Origin: Thermoplasmata archaeon
Lineage (GTDB): Archaea; Thermoplasmatota; Thermoplasmata; Lutacidiplasmatales; UBA184
Reading direction: 5' to 3'
Assembly (NCBI GenBank): GCA_022750195.1
Contig: JAKIWE010000001.1
Span: 742,672 to 806,671, forward strand
DNA: 64,000 bases
Position numbers and translations under genes: made by a program. The notes under the pieces were generated by a model. The model made no database searches. It had not been told where the DNA came from and saw nothing but the letters and a program-made list of their open reading frames with translations. This document shows positions 42,070 to 50,791 of this stretch, piece by piece; position 1 is the first letter of the stretch; every line of letters begins with the position of its first letter.

Positions 42070-42448
42070 CCAACGAGCACGACCTCGACGGGTGGGGGCT
42101 GCGATCAATGTCGGACCGCGCTGAGAGCGCGAGTGATGTGCGAACCCGAAGCTCGGCGAGCCCTCCTTGCTCGCGGCGGATGATGCGGTGCCCAACCACG
42201 CGACCAACTCCTCCGGCGCCCCGTAGGGAGTCGACTGGAATCGGGCATCCGCTCCCGGCGGGCCATCGGTGCTCTCGTTCGCCAGGTGAGTTTCAGCCGC
42301 TGAGGCGGGAGGCCGGTCAACGGCGATCGAAGCACCCGATGTTCTTTTGCGACCCGGGGCCATGTAGGCGGTCGAGCCGATTGTCGTACTTACGCGACAA
42401 ACGCGAAGCTCGAATCCACCCCTGGGAGCCCGGATCGCGAGACGGGCC
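42070..42448. other. Intergenic stretch at the right end of the repeat block
   Basis: About 380 nt between the methyltransferase and the convergent phosphate regulator gene. It holds the weak repeat copy 16. Other frames here have no start signal or recognisable protein motif. It marks the transition from accessory to core-like genes. Confidence 0.4.
42101..42131 (+). repeat. Array palindrome copy 16 (weak)
   Basis: GCGATCAATGTCGGACCGCGCTGAGAGCGCG keeps only the right inner arm GGACCGC and the outer GAGCGCG. It is 32 nt after the methyltransferase stop codon. Confidence 0.4.
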
Positions 42449-43621
42449 CTACGGGGCGAGCGGTCGGGCGATCGGACGGGCGGAGACGGCGACCTGGGGA
42501 GGGAGAGCGACCGCCGGCTCTTCGCGCGTGCCGAGGCCTACCTGGGCGATGTCCCGAGCGTACGCCGTCGTCCGGTCGATCGACTGAAGGATCAGTCCCA
42601 AGGAGGTCAGCGCCGCCGCCGGAAGCGTGGACGGTGCAGCGGGAGTGAGGAATCGCCCCGCGAGCGTCGCATGCGTTGCCTCCAACGCCGTGGCGCCGTC
42701 GAGGACCTCGTTCGCCGCGCTCGGGTCCGGGTGTTCCGCGACGTGGAACGCGGCCCGCAGCTGCTCGAGGACTTGACGGTGGTAGCCGGTCAAGGCGCGG
42801 AGCGTGGCGGGAGGGATCGAGGACTCCCTCAAGTGGGCTCCGTTCTCCGCGAGGATGACCGCGTGGTCCGCGATCCGCTCGAGGCAGCGCGTGAGCAAGA
42901 AGACCGGTAGAGGACCGTCGAACGGGCCGCCCAACGACGTCCCACCCGGGTCGTCCCTGAGTCGGAGCGCGAGCGTCCGCTCGATGAGCCAGGCGTACCG
43001 GTCGACCTCGTCGTCCCGAGTCTCCATCGACTCTTCCGTCGCCAGGCCCGAGCTCTGCCAGGTCTTCTCGGCGTCCTCGTGCATCTCGACGACCACTTGG
43101 AACATCCTTCGAAGAAGGACGGGGATGCCGAGGCTGGCACCGTTCGAAACGTCCCGTAGGACGATGTTCTCCCGGTCCTCGAAGACGATCTGAGGGTGGA
43201 CGGTGCGCCGCTGGAAGGTACGGACGGTGGTACGAGAGGTCGGGGACAGGCCTCCGTCCTGGTGGACCACGAACTCCTCGGCCCCGCGAAGGTACGCCCC
43301 GATGAGGCGGCGGAACAGGTGCTCCGGAGGCGGCCCATTCTCGACCCCGATCTGGGCCCGCACGCGTGCGTCGGCGCCGGAGGGCGAACGGATCACGATC
43401 GCACCGTTCGACACGAGCCTCACCACGACCGGGCTACCCACTCCCAGGTCCCTCTCGCTCACCCAGGTCCGGGGCAACGAGACCCCGACGGTGACGGCGC
43501 CCATGCGTTGCAGGCGTCGGACCGAGCCGGAGGCCGACTCGTTCACACTGATCATCGGGGAGGAGTCCAACGGGCGCCCGGCGCCGCCTCGCGGCGCCTC
43601 GAATGCGTTCATCTCGGTCAT
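42449..43621 (-). CDS. PhoU-family phosphate uptake regulator with AbrB-like N-terminal domain
   Basis: The product is 390 residues from the ATG at 43621, preceded by a TATA box at leaderless distance. Residues about 28-75 (SVRRLQRMGAVTVGVSLPRT, then SPVVVRLVSNGAIVIRS) form a SpoVT/AbrB swapped-hairpin DNA-binding domain. Two PhoU-like helical repeats follow; LTRCLERIADHAVILAENGA carries the E-R-I-A-D-H-A signature of PhoU. This domain order is common in archaeal regulators annotated as phosphate uptake regulators. Its own promoter shares CTATATTCTA and ACTATATA with the pst operon, so it may bind both. Confidence 0.85.
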   Translation of the reverse strand: MTEMNAFEAPRGGAGRPLDSSPMISVNESASGSVRRLQRMGAVTVGVSLPRTWVSERDLGVGSPVVVRLVSNGAIVIRSPSGADARVRAQIGVENGPPPEHLFRRLIGAYLRGAEEFVVHQDGGLSPTSRTTVRTFQRRTVHPQIVFEDRENIVLRDVSNGASLGIPVLLRRMFQVVVEMHEDAEKTWQSSGLATEESMETRDDEVDRYAWLIERTLALRLRDDPGGTSLGGPFDGPLPVFLLTRCLERIADHAVILAENGAHLRESSIPPATLRALTGYHRQVLEQLRAAFHVAEHPDPSAANEVLDGATALEATHATLAGRFLTPAAPSTLPAAALTSLGLILQSIDRTTAYARDIAQVGLGTREEPAVALPPQVAVSARPIARPLAP

Positions 43622-43643
43622 TGGGGAGTGGGAGGTTTGCAGC

Positions 43644-43686
43644 GAATATATAGGCTCTGAAATTAGAATATAGCTCCATATATAGT
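43644..43686 (-). promoter_or_regulatory. Promoter/operator of the PhoU-like regulator gene
   Basis: The reverse strand has a TATA box CCTATATATTC (43644-43654) about 28 nt ahead of the ATG, consistent with a leaderless start. Further upstream are CTATATTCTA (43664-43673) and ACTATATA (43679-43686), both present in the pst promoter at 12426-12452. The right end may also serve urocanase in the other direction. Confidence 0.55.
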
Positions 43687-43766
43687 GGTCGATAGCGCGC
43701 CGTGGGTTCCGTTCCTCGACGGTCCTCCCCGGCAACCGTCTTACACCCGCCAGGGGTTTCCGGGTC

Positions 43767-45434
43767 GTGGCGGCCTCGGTCGTCGGTGCCCGGGTCGTCC
43801 GGGCTCCTCGGGGGCCCACGCTCTCCTGTCGAACCTGGGGGGCAGAGTCGGCACTTCGGCTGCTGATGAACAATCTCGACCCCGAGGTCGCTCGAGATCC
43901 TGAGCATCTCGTCGTCTACGGCGGTCGCGGAAAGGCCGCCCGGAGCTGGAGGGACTTCGAGGCGATCGTCGCGGCGCTCCGAGGACTCGGAGAAGAGGAG
44001 ACCCTCCTCGTTCAATCGGGGAAAGCGGTGGGCGTGTTCCCGACCCACGCCGACGCACCCAGGGTGCTGATCGTCAACGCGATGGTCGTCCCCAAGTGGG
44101 CGACGGACGACATCTTCTGGGATCTCGAGGCCCGGGGCCTCACGATGTACGGCCAGATGACCGCGGGGAGCTGGATCTACATCGGGACTCAGGGCATTCT
44201 TCAGGGCACGTTCGAAACGTTGGCCGCGCTCGCCCGGACCGAGTTTGGAGCCCCCGACCTCGCCGGCCGATGGTTCCTCTCCTCGGGGCTCGGGGAGATG
44301 GGCGGGGCTCAGCCCCTCGCGACGACGATGTTGGGGGGCGTCGCGCTCATCGTCGACGTCGACCCGAGGGCCATCGAGCGGCGACTCAAGGGGCGATACC
44401 TCGACGAGAAGGCGGCGGATCTCGATGACGCGCTGGAGCAGGTCCAGCGGGCGGTAGCCGCGCGCGAACCCCGGTCCGTGGGCCTTCTGGGGAACGCCGC
44501 GGACGTGTTCCCCGAGATCCTCCGGCGCAAGATCACCCCCGACGTCGTCTCCGACCAGACGGCCGCGCACGACCTGATGGTCGGGTACATCCCGCGAGGG
44601 TACACGGTGGAGCAGGCGGCTGAGGCTCGGCGAAAGGACCCTGTGGCGTACCGGCTCGGGGTCCAAGCGTCGATCGCCCTCGAGGCCCGAGCGATCCTTG
44701 GACTAAGGGCGCGGGGAGCCAAAGCGTTCGACTACGGGAACAACTTCCGCACGCAAGCTCGGGAGGCGGGGGTGGCGGACGCCTTCGATATCGAAGGGTA
44801 CGTCCCGCGGTACATCCGTCCCCTGTTCGAGGTGGGGAGCGGCCCGTTCCGGTGGGTCGCGCTCAGCGGAGAGGCAAACGACATCGCGCGCATCGACCGG
44901 CTCCTCCTCAGCGAGTTCGGCCAGGACGAACACCTCGCCCGTTGGATTCGGCTCGCGGCGGAGAAGGTCAAGTTCCAGGGCCTGCCGGCGCGGATCTGCT
45001 ACATGGGCTACGGCGAGCGAGAGCGGTTCGGCCACCGCGTCAACGATCTCGTCCGGGACGGAGAGCTCTCGGCTCCGATCGCGATCGGGCGAGACCACCA
45101 CGACACCGGGAGCGTCGCGAGCCCCTACCGCGAGACCGAGGCGATGCGCGATGGGTCGGACGCGATCGCGGACTGGCCTATCCTGAACGCCTTGCTGAAC
45201 GTCGCCAGCGGCGCGACGTGGGTGAGCGTCCATCACGGCGGAGGGACCGGCATCGGGAACTCGATCCACGCTGGCCTCGTCGTCGTCGCCGACGGAACTC
45301 CGGAAGCGGACCGCCGTCTCGGGCGGACCCTCCACAACGACCCCGGGCTGGGGGTCGCCCGCCACGCCGACGCGGGATACCCCGCCTCGCTCGAGCTTGC
45401 CGCCCGCGCCAAGTTCCGTATTCCCCGTCGGTAG
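43767..45434 (+). CDS. hutU: Urocanate hydratase
   Basis: The 555-residue enzyme is the second step of histidine breakdown: it adds water to urocanate using tightly bound NAD+ as electrophile. Motifs follow the family closely: [71 protein letters not shown] (NAD-binding loop), [35 protein letters not shown] and [17 protein letters not shown]. The length is normal (about 550). The start is the GTG at 43767, just ahead of the conserved APRG-x-x-L-S-C segment. No histidase, imidazolonepropionase or formiminoglutamase gene lies in the window. Confidence 0.95.
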   Translation: MAASVVGARVVRAPRGPTLSCRTWGAESALRLLMNNLDPEVARDPEHLVVYGGRGKAARSWRDFEAIVAALRGLGEEETLLVQSGKAVGVFPTHADAPRVLIVNAMVVPKWATDDIFWDLEARGLTMYGQMTAGSWIYIGTQGILQGTFETLAALARTEFGAPDLAGRWFLSSGLGEMGGAQPLATTMLGGVALIVDVDPRAIERRLKGRYLDEKAADLDDALEQVQRAVAAREPRSVGLLGNAADVFPEILRRKITPDVVSDQTAAHDLMVGYIPRGYTVEQAAEARRKDPVAYRLGVQASIALEARAILGLRARGAKAFDYGNNFRTQAREAGVADAFDIEGYVPRYIRPLFEVGSGPFRWVALSGEANDIARIDRLLLSEFGQDEHLARWIRLAAEKVKFQGLPARICYMGYGERERFGHRVNDLVRDGELSAPIAIGRDHHDTGSVASPYRETEAMRDGSDAIADWPILNALLNVASGATWVSVHHGGGTGIGNSIHAGLVVVADGTPEADRRLGRTLHNDPGLGVARHADAGYPASLELAARAKFRIPRR

Positions 45435-45578
45435 CCGGCCCCGCTTCGGCCGGCGCGGCTGCTATGCCCTAGCATCCCGTCCAACCGCACGAGAGCCGGA
45501 TGGAACATCCGTTGATATGGCCGCCCACGGGTCGAAACGGTTGACGGCAGGACCGTCACAACGAGGTACGAAGCAACG

Positions 45579-47027
45579 ATGAAGCGAACCGGACGAACGA
45601 TCCGCTCCCTGGTGGTGGCGGTGGCCGCGCTGATGGTGACGCTCGTCATCCCGGCGCTCGCACTCCCGGCCTCGGCGACGACCGTCGCCGCGACCGGCTC
45701 GGCCAACGCGTCGACCCAGTGGGCCTACGGTACCGAGAAATGGGTGAACGTGACGATCACGCTGCCGAACGCGACCTACAGCGCCCAAGCGTTCTTCGGC
45801 TGGCACGTCGTCTTCACCGCGACGAACACGTCCTCCAGTACGTTCGAGCTCGAGGCGCAACGGGCGATGCTCGCGACCTACCACGCGAGCCTCTGCTCTC
45901 CCAACTGCACCAGCCCGACCCTCCAGGGCAACTTGAGCGTCAAGGGCTGGGAGAAGAACGCGGCGTTCGCGAACCTGACGACGGCCGCCCAAGTCTACGA
46001 GAACGGCACACCGGCCCCGGCCCTTGGGATCCAGAACGCCTCATCCCAGAGCTCCGGCAACCTCTCGGAGGCGCTGTCGATCACCGCGACCATCGGCGGG
46101 ACGAGCCGCAGTTCGACGGCGAACTTTGACCTCGCGGGCCACGCGACCTCCTCCATCGCCTTCGCGCCCGCGCTGGGCATCGTTCCGTGGAACCTCTCGA
46201 GCGGTCTCAGCTGGAACTCGACGAGCGCCTTCACCGCGCAGGGCGCGTGGTCGGTCGCCTACAGCTGGGCGCGGACGACCTTCGCGGGTGCCCACCTGAA
46301 CAGTTCAGGCAACCCGACGGGGACCGTCAACGCGAGCGGCTCGGTGTCGATCTTCGGCAAGGACCTCGGCTCGATCACCCTGAACAACGGCAAGACCGTC
46401 CCGGTGATCGGACTGCTCGTCCTGGGACCGTTCGACGACGTCGACGGGGTCATCCTCGTACCGCACGACTTCGACTTCTTCGGGGCGATGGGCCACGCTT
46501 ACGGCCATCTCGCGCTCGCCGGCGAAGCGATCGCCACCTCGAAGGTCGACGTCTTCGTAGACGCGCTCCACCACCGGGCGGTCTTCGAGGCGGCCGCGAC
46601 GACCGACGGCCCGCAGGACGCCAGCCTGAGGAACGCGGTCGGCGGCTCGACGGCCTCCGGTCCGGCGGCCGCCCCCGCGGGCCCTGCTCCGTCGGAGTTC
46701 CAGGCGCAGCCTGAGAGCGTTCCGACCGCACAACAGGCGTCCAACTGCCTCGTGGGCAGCTGCCCGAGCACGGCAGCGTCTGCCGCCAGCGGCTGGGCGT
46801 TTGTCCTGGTGATCGGTCTCGTGATCGCGGCCGTGCTCGGCACCGTCTCCGTCGTGGAGTACCGGACCTGGCGCCTGCGCCACGGTCCGCTCGCCGCGAA
46901 GCCCGGGACCTCCGGTCCGCTGCGGGACACGACCCACAATCCTCCGCCGGGCGCCTACGGCCCCGTCCCCGGCGCGCCGACTGCCCCGCAGCCGGGCGAG
47001 TACCCTCGCCCGCCGATGTCCCCCTAG
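45579..47027 (+). CDS. Secreted, membrane-anchored glycoprotein-like protein
   Basis: The 482-residue protein starts at ATG 45579. A signal helix (about 9-32) is followed by a Ser/Thr/Asn-rich outside region with some fifteen N-x-S/T sequons. A Pro/Ala linker, a transmembrane helix (about 405-427, GWAFVLVIGLVIAAVLGTVS) and a Pro/Gly-rich cytoplasmic tail (YGPVPGAPTAPQPGEYPRPP) follow. The start of the mature domain, WAYGTEKWVNVTI, matches WAWGAEANVSIGV in the protein at 2502-4049. A pyrimidine-rich CCCTTTCTTTC at about 47074-47084 may act as terminator. Function unknown. Confidence 0.72.
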   Translation: MKRTGRTIRSLVVAVAALMVTLVIPALALPASATTVAATGSANASTQWAYGTEKWVNVTITLPNATYSAQAFFGWHVVFTATNTSSSTFELEAQRAMLATYHASLCSPNCTSPTLQGNLSVKGWEKNAAFANLTTAAQVYENGTPAPALGIQNASSQSSGNLSEALSITATIGGTSRSSTANFDLAGHATSSIAFAPALGIVPWNLSSGLSWNSTSAFTAQGAWSVAYSWARTTFAGAHLNSSGNPTGTVNASGSVSIFGKDLGSITLNNGKTVPVIGLLVLGPFDDVDGVILVPHDFDFFGAMGHAYGHLALAGEAIATSKVDVFVDALHHRAVFEAAATTDGPQDASLRNAVGGSTASGPAAAPAGPAPSEFQAQPESVPTAQQASNCLVGSCPSTAASAASGWAFVLVIGLVIAAVLGTVSVVEYRTWRLRHGPLAAKPGTSGPLRDTTHNPPPGAYGPVPGAPTAPQPGEYPRPPMSP

Positions 47028-47082
47028 CCAGCGAGTAGGGCCCCCGTAGAGGGTCCGGACCAACCCCTTCGGCCCTTTCTTT

Positions 47083-47586
47083 CTAGGTAAGGGGGCGGCG
47101 CCGACGCCGGCTCGGAGCTCGGGATCGGCCGAGCGCGCGACGGGCGGCGTCGATGGTGGTGCGGTCGGTCAAGTAGGCGACCCGCGAACGAGCGGCGGTG
47201 ACGGACATCCAGCTCGAGGCGTCGAATAGCGGCTCAGGATGCGTCGTCGTCTCTCGGGTAAAGCCAAGGAAGTAGACCGTGGTCTTCACAACATTTCTTC
47301 CCTTCGCCGGCTGAAAGAACCGGTAGGTCACCTCGGCGAGTTCACGCGATAGCCGGAACGATCGGATCCCCGTCTCTTCGGCGACCTCGCGCTCGGCGCA
47401 GTCGCGGAGGCTCTCCCCGGCTTCGACGTGACCCTTCGGGAAACACCATCGATCCTCTTCGCGGAGGTGGAGGAGCAGGAGTCGGCGCGATGGGCGCTGG
47501 ACAAGGACGGCGCCGGCCGCAAGCTCGGCGACGACCGGACGATCAGGGTCGAACGGCCGGGCGGCGTGGCGCACGGCCGCCCACAC
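47083..47586 (-). CDS. Nudix hydrolase (Ap4A-hydrolase-like)
   Basis: The product is 167 residues from a GTG at 47586. The Nudix box GHVEAGESLRDCAEREVAEE TGI (about 51-73) is complete, and it is preceded by RWCFPKGH, typical of Ap4A-type hydrolases and related archaeal enzymes (W-x-F/L-P-K-G-H). A strand with VTYRFF and KTTVYFLGFT follows. The C-terminal 25 residues are Arg-rich. A likely role is nucleotide clean-up, such as Ap4A or a modified nucleotide; the substrate is not certain. It is convergent with the glycoprotein gene. Confidence 0.85.
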   Translation of the reverse strand: MWAAVRHAARPFDPDRPVVAELAAGAVLVQRPSRRLLLLHLREEDRWCFPKGHVEAGESLRDCAEREVAEETGIRSFRLSRELAEVTYRFFQPAKGRNVVKTTVYFLGFTRETTTHPEPLFDASSWMSVTAARSRVAYLTDRTTIDAARRALGRSRAPSRRRRRPLT

Positions 47587-47689
47587 CTCCTCCGCGTAAG
47601 AGGCCTCCCCCGCGAATCGTCGGAAGCGTCGGCCGGCGTCAGCGGGTTACGGGGGAATCCTAAAGCACGCCGACTCGTCCGCTCGGCCG

Positions 47690-49282
47690 TTGCTCGACCC
47701 GACGGAATCCTACCACGACCTCCCGTCGCTCATACGGGCGAAGGCCGAGAAGAACGGGGACCGTCCGGCGGTCCGGTTCGCCGGGCTCACCTGGAGCTAC
47801 GCCGACCTCGACCAGGAGAGCGACCGGGTGGCCCGTGGGCTCGAGGCGGCGGGGATCGGCCCCGGGGACCGAATCGCCGCCCTCCTCTACAATCGGCCCG
47901 AGTTTCTCTCGCTCTGGTTCGGGGTCGCTAAGCGGGGTGCCGTGCTCGTCCCGCTCAACACGGCGCTTAAGGGGGAGCTGCTCCGCTACGAACTCTCGGA
48001 CAGCGCGCCCGCGGCCCTGGTCTTTGAGCATTCGGTGGCCGAGCCGTACCTAGCCGTCCGCGCCCAAGCGCCGGTCCCGCGCGAGTGGATCGTCGACAAC
48101 GGAGATTCGAAGGTCAACATTCCGAAGGAGGTCGCCCCCTGGGAGGAGCTACGTCGGGAGGCCGGACGACCGGCTCCCGTAATCGTCCGACCCTCGGACC
48201 CGGCGTCGATCCTCTACACTAGTGGGACCACGGGTCCCCCGAAGGGGGCCGTGGTGCCCCACGAAAAGTTGCTCACCACCCCGCGCGAGATCGGCCTGCG
48301 GAGCCGGCTGCAGCCGGAGTCGGTGCTGTTCACGTCGTTACCCCTCTTCCACTGCAATGCCCAGGAGATGACGACGCTCACCGCGTTGCTGTACGACGTC
48401 ACGGCCGCCTACGACGAGCGGTTCCATGCCTCCACCTACTGGGAGACGGCCGGGAAGTTCGGCGCCACGCACGTCTCGCTCCTGATCTCGATGGTCAATG
48501 TGCTGTTCAAGCAGCCCGAGCGGGCGAGCGACCGGACTCACCAGGTCCGCACCGCGCTCACCGCAGGGGCCACCAAGGAGGTGTGGCCGGAGTTCGAGCG
48601 GCGCTTCGGACTGTCTATCATCGAGCTGTACGGCATGACGGAATGCGGGTGCACGACGCTGATGAACCCGCCCGGAGAGGTCCGCGTCGGGTCGGTCGGC
48701 ACCCCGCTGGGGTTCGTCGAGGCGGAGGTCGTCGACGACGACGACCGACCGGTCGGACCGGGCGAGCGCGGCGAGCTGCTCGTGCGTCCTCGACGGCCTT
48801 TCACGATGTTCCTCCGGTACCACAACAAACCCGAGGCGACGGTCGACGCCTGGCGAAACCTCTGGTTCCACACGGGCGACTACGTTCGGCGCGATCTCGA
48901 CGGCTACTACTACTTCATCGACCGGAAGAAGGACGTGATCCGGCGGCGCGGGGAGAACATCGCGCCGTACGACGTTGAGAGCGTCCTCAACAGCCACCCG
49001 GCGGTCTTCGAGTCGGTCGTCGCCGGCGTGCCCTCCGAGCTGGGCGAGGAGGACGTGAAGGCGTTCGTCCACCGGCGCGACGGCGCGAACGTCGACGCTA
49101 AGGAGCTGTTCGGCTGGTGCGCCGAGCACCTTCCGTTCTTCATGGTGCCCCGCTACGTCGAGTTCGTCGAGGAGATCCCGAAGACGGCGAACCAGAAGGC
49201 GCAGCGGTACCTGCTCAAGGGCCGCCGGGGAGGCGATGAGTACGACCGGGAGAAGCTCGGGATCGTCGTCCGCCGTCCGTGA
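47690..49282 (+). CDS. AMP-binding acyl-CoA ligase (CaiC-like)
   Basis: The 530-residue adenylate-forming enzyme couples a carboxylic acid to CoA via an acyl-AMP. Core motifs are ILYTSGTTGPPKGAVVPHEK (P-loop, about 174-193), SLPLFHCNAQ, ELYGMTECG, GELLVRPRR, WFHTGDYVRRD and RRGENIAPYDVESVLNSHP, and the hinge and catalytic Lys region in PKTANQKAQRYLL. The order and spacing resemble crotonobetaine/carnitine-CoA ligase and medium-chain ligases; the substrate is unknown. The start is TTG at 47690, since no ATG or GTG precedes the conserved YHDLPSLIRAKAEKNG. It overlaps the next gene by 47 nt. Confidence 0.9.
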   Translation: MLDPTESYHDLPSLIRAKAEKNGDRPAVRFAGLTWSYADLDQESDRVARGLEAAGIGPGDRIAALLYNRPEFLSLWFGVAKRGAVLVPLNTALKGELLRYELSDSAPAALVFEHSVAEPYLAVRAQAPVPREWIVDNGDSKVNIPKEVAPWEELRREAGRPAPVIVRPSDPASILYTSGTTGPPKGAVVPHEKLLTTPREIGLRSRLQPESVLFTSLPLFHCNAQEMTTLTALLYDVTAAYDERFHASTYWETAGKFGATHVSLLISMVNVLFKQPERASDRTHQVRTALTAGATKEVWPEFERRFGLSIIELYGMTECGCTTLMNPPGEVRVGSVGTPLGFVEAEVVDDDDRPVGPGERGELLVRPRRPFTMFLRYHNKPEATVDAWRNLWFHTGDYVRRDLDGYYYFIDRKKDVIRRRGENIAPYDVESVLNSHPAVFESVVAGVPSELGEEDVKAFVHRRDGANVDAKELFGWCAEHLPFFMVPRYVEFVEEIPKTANQKAQRYLLKGRRGGDEYDREKLGIVVRRP

Positions 49283-49703
49283 CCCCCCCGCGCCCCGGAG
49301 CCGCGTCTTCCTCGACGCGAACGCCCTCTTCCTCCCGTTCGTGGCCGGCACGGACCTTCCGCGCGAGATCGAGAGGCTGGTCGACCACCCCCAGGTCTTC
49401 GTCCCGCGCTCCGTCCTCCGGGAGCTCGGTCGCCTCGTTGCTCGAGGAGAACCGCGCGCGAGCGAGGCGCTGCAGCTGGCCTCCCGTTTCCCGGCGGCGG
49501 CGAACCCGGGCGCCGGTGACGCAGCGATCCTTGAGCTTGTCGGACCAGGGGATATGGTCGTTACAGCCGATCGCGAGCTCCAGCGGTTGTTGCAGGAGCG
49601 AGGCGTGGACGTCCTGGCTCCGCGTGACCGCGCACGACTCGAGCGACGGCGCGGCGAACGCCGGCCATCGCGCCGCGTCGCTCGCCCACGAGGTAACAGT
49701 TAA
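49236..49703 (+). CDS. PIN-domain ribonuclease-like protein
   Basis: The 155-residue protein shows PIN features: RVFLDANALFLPF (first catalytic Asp), VPRSVLRELGRL (Glu), AGDAAILEL (Asp) and MVVTADRELQRLL (final Asp). This resembles FCF1/UTP24- and VapC9-like archaeal PIN proteins, single-domain endoribonucleases. The ATG at 49236 has GGGGAGGCG directly ahead and gives a 47-nt overlap with the ligase gene; no other start exists in frame before the domain. The C-terminal 30 residues are Arg-rich and could bind RNA. No antitoxin gene is adjacent, so a role in RNA processing is as likely as a toxin. Confidence 0.8.
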   Translation: MSTTGRSSGSSSAVRDPPAPRSRVFLDANALFLPFVAGTDLPREIERLVDHPQVFVPRSVLRELGRLVARGEPRASEALQLASRFPAAANPGAGDAAILELVGPGDMVVTADRELQRLLQERGVDVLAPRDRARLERRRGERRPSRRVARPRGNS

Positions 49704-49739
49704 GAGCCGAATTCGAGTCGATTCACCCAGCGGGTGTCG

Positions 49740-50783
49740 ATGACCGACGACGACCTCATGGTGCCGCTCCTAGAGCCCGAGTTCGGGAGCGGGGTCATCG
49801 GGGTCTGCGACGTCTGCGGCCAGCGGCAGGCGGTCATCGTCCTCCGCAAGGAGCGGTTCAAGCTCTGCGTACTGGACTTCCTCAACAAGAGCTGGATCGG
49901 ATCGAACCGATCGCCGGGTGCGCCGCTGCCGGCGTACCGGAGCGAACGGGTGTGGTTCGAGACCCCGCTGACTCCGGACGGGACCGCGCCCGCCATCGTC
50001 CTGTCGCCGACGAAGGTCGTTCGGCACCCAGTGGTCCTCGTCACTCCCGACCTCTTCGGGCTCACCACCGCTTTGCTCGACGGGGCGATCCGTTTCGCGC
50101 GGCAAGGGTTCGAGGTCCTCCTCCCTGACGTGCTCAAGACCTCCGGGTTCGGGCCGCGAGAGCACGTTGCCCTCCGCGGGGGGTTCGCCCGCCGCAAGAG
50201 CGTACCCCTCGAGCACGCGCGCGTGGGTCGGCTGCTCGACCTGTACGGCGATGCGCTCCGTTCCCTGCGGGCTCGCGACATGGTCGACCCCGAGAAGACC
50301 GCCTTCTTCGGTGCCTCCTACGGCGCGAGCCTGGCGATCGGTCTCGCCTCCCGCGAGCAGAAGCTAACGGCGTTGGCCCTCGCCTATCCGCGCCCGGTCG
50401 ATCCCCCCGAGATCGCGCGACTGATCACCGCGCCCACGCTCCTCGTGCGGGGCGGGCGAGACTCCGTGGCCCAGCGCGCCGAGCAGCAGCTACGCGTCGC
50501 GATGCCGGGCAGCTCACCCTCGCTCGAGACGGTCTACTTCGCGGCGGGACGGCACAACTTCCTCGCGCGCGACCTGAAGGCGTACGACATCGCCGTGGCG
50601 GAAGAGGCGTGGAAACGGATCGTGGGATTCGTCCAGGCGCGCCTCATGCCCCCACCGCCCAAGCCTCCGCCGCCGCCGACTCGGACCACCGCGCCCCCGG
50701 TGTCTCCCGCGGACTCTGTCCCGCCCGCTCCGAAGGTGGCCCCGCCGCCGGTCGCCTCGACATCGCCCCCGGTAGCGGCCTGA
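49740..50783 (+). CDS. Dienelactone-hydrolase-like alpha/beta hydrolase with N-terminal Cys cluster
   Basis: The product is 347 residues from the ATG at 49740. A short N-terminal module has C-D-V-C-G-Q followed by FKLCVLDFL (three Cys). An alpha/beta hydrolase domain of the DLH type follows (about 60-300): PVVLVTPDLFG, GFEVLLPDVL, the nucleophile elbow FFGASYGASLAIGLA with Ser, TLLVRGGRDSV (Asp) and AGRHNFLARD (His). DLH itself has Cys in the elbow; here it is Ser. The last 45 residues are Pro/Ala-rich. An AGTTAAGAG stretch at 49697-49705 is a possible promoter. The substrate is unknown. Confidence 0.78.
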   Translation: MTDDDLMVPLLEPEFGSGVIGVCDVCGQRQAVIVLRKERFKLCVLDFLNKSWIGSNRSPGAPLPAYRSERVWFETPLTPDGTAPAIVLSPTKVVRHPVVLVTPDLFGLTTALLDGAIRFARQGFEVLLPDVLKTSGFGPREHVALRGGFARRKSVPLEHARVGRLLDLYGDALRSLRARDMVDPEKTAFFGASYGASLAIGLASREQKLTALALAYPRPVDPPEIARLITAPTLLVRGGRDSVAQRAEQQLRVAMPGSSPSLETVYFAAGRHNFLARDLKAYDIAVAEEAWKRIVGFVQARLMPPPPKPPPPPTRTTAPPVSPADSVPPAPKVAPPPVASTSPPVAA

Positions 50784-50791
50784 ACCGACGC

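Noticed and set aside
21704-42131. CRISPR array
   Set aside because: Repeats are spaced by hundreds to thousands of bases with genes between them, and no cas genes are present.
21704-42131. Canonical integron attC sites
   Set aside because: The palindromes are only about 33-37 nt and lack the RYYYAAC and GTTRRRY cores; no IntI-like gene is in the window. Kept only as an analogy.
21704-42131. Rho-independent-like terminators
   Set aside because: The same strand orientation is kept in divergent promoter gaps and next to genes of either direction, and there is no T-tract after the hairpin.
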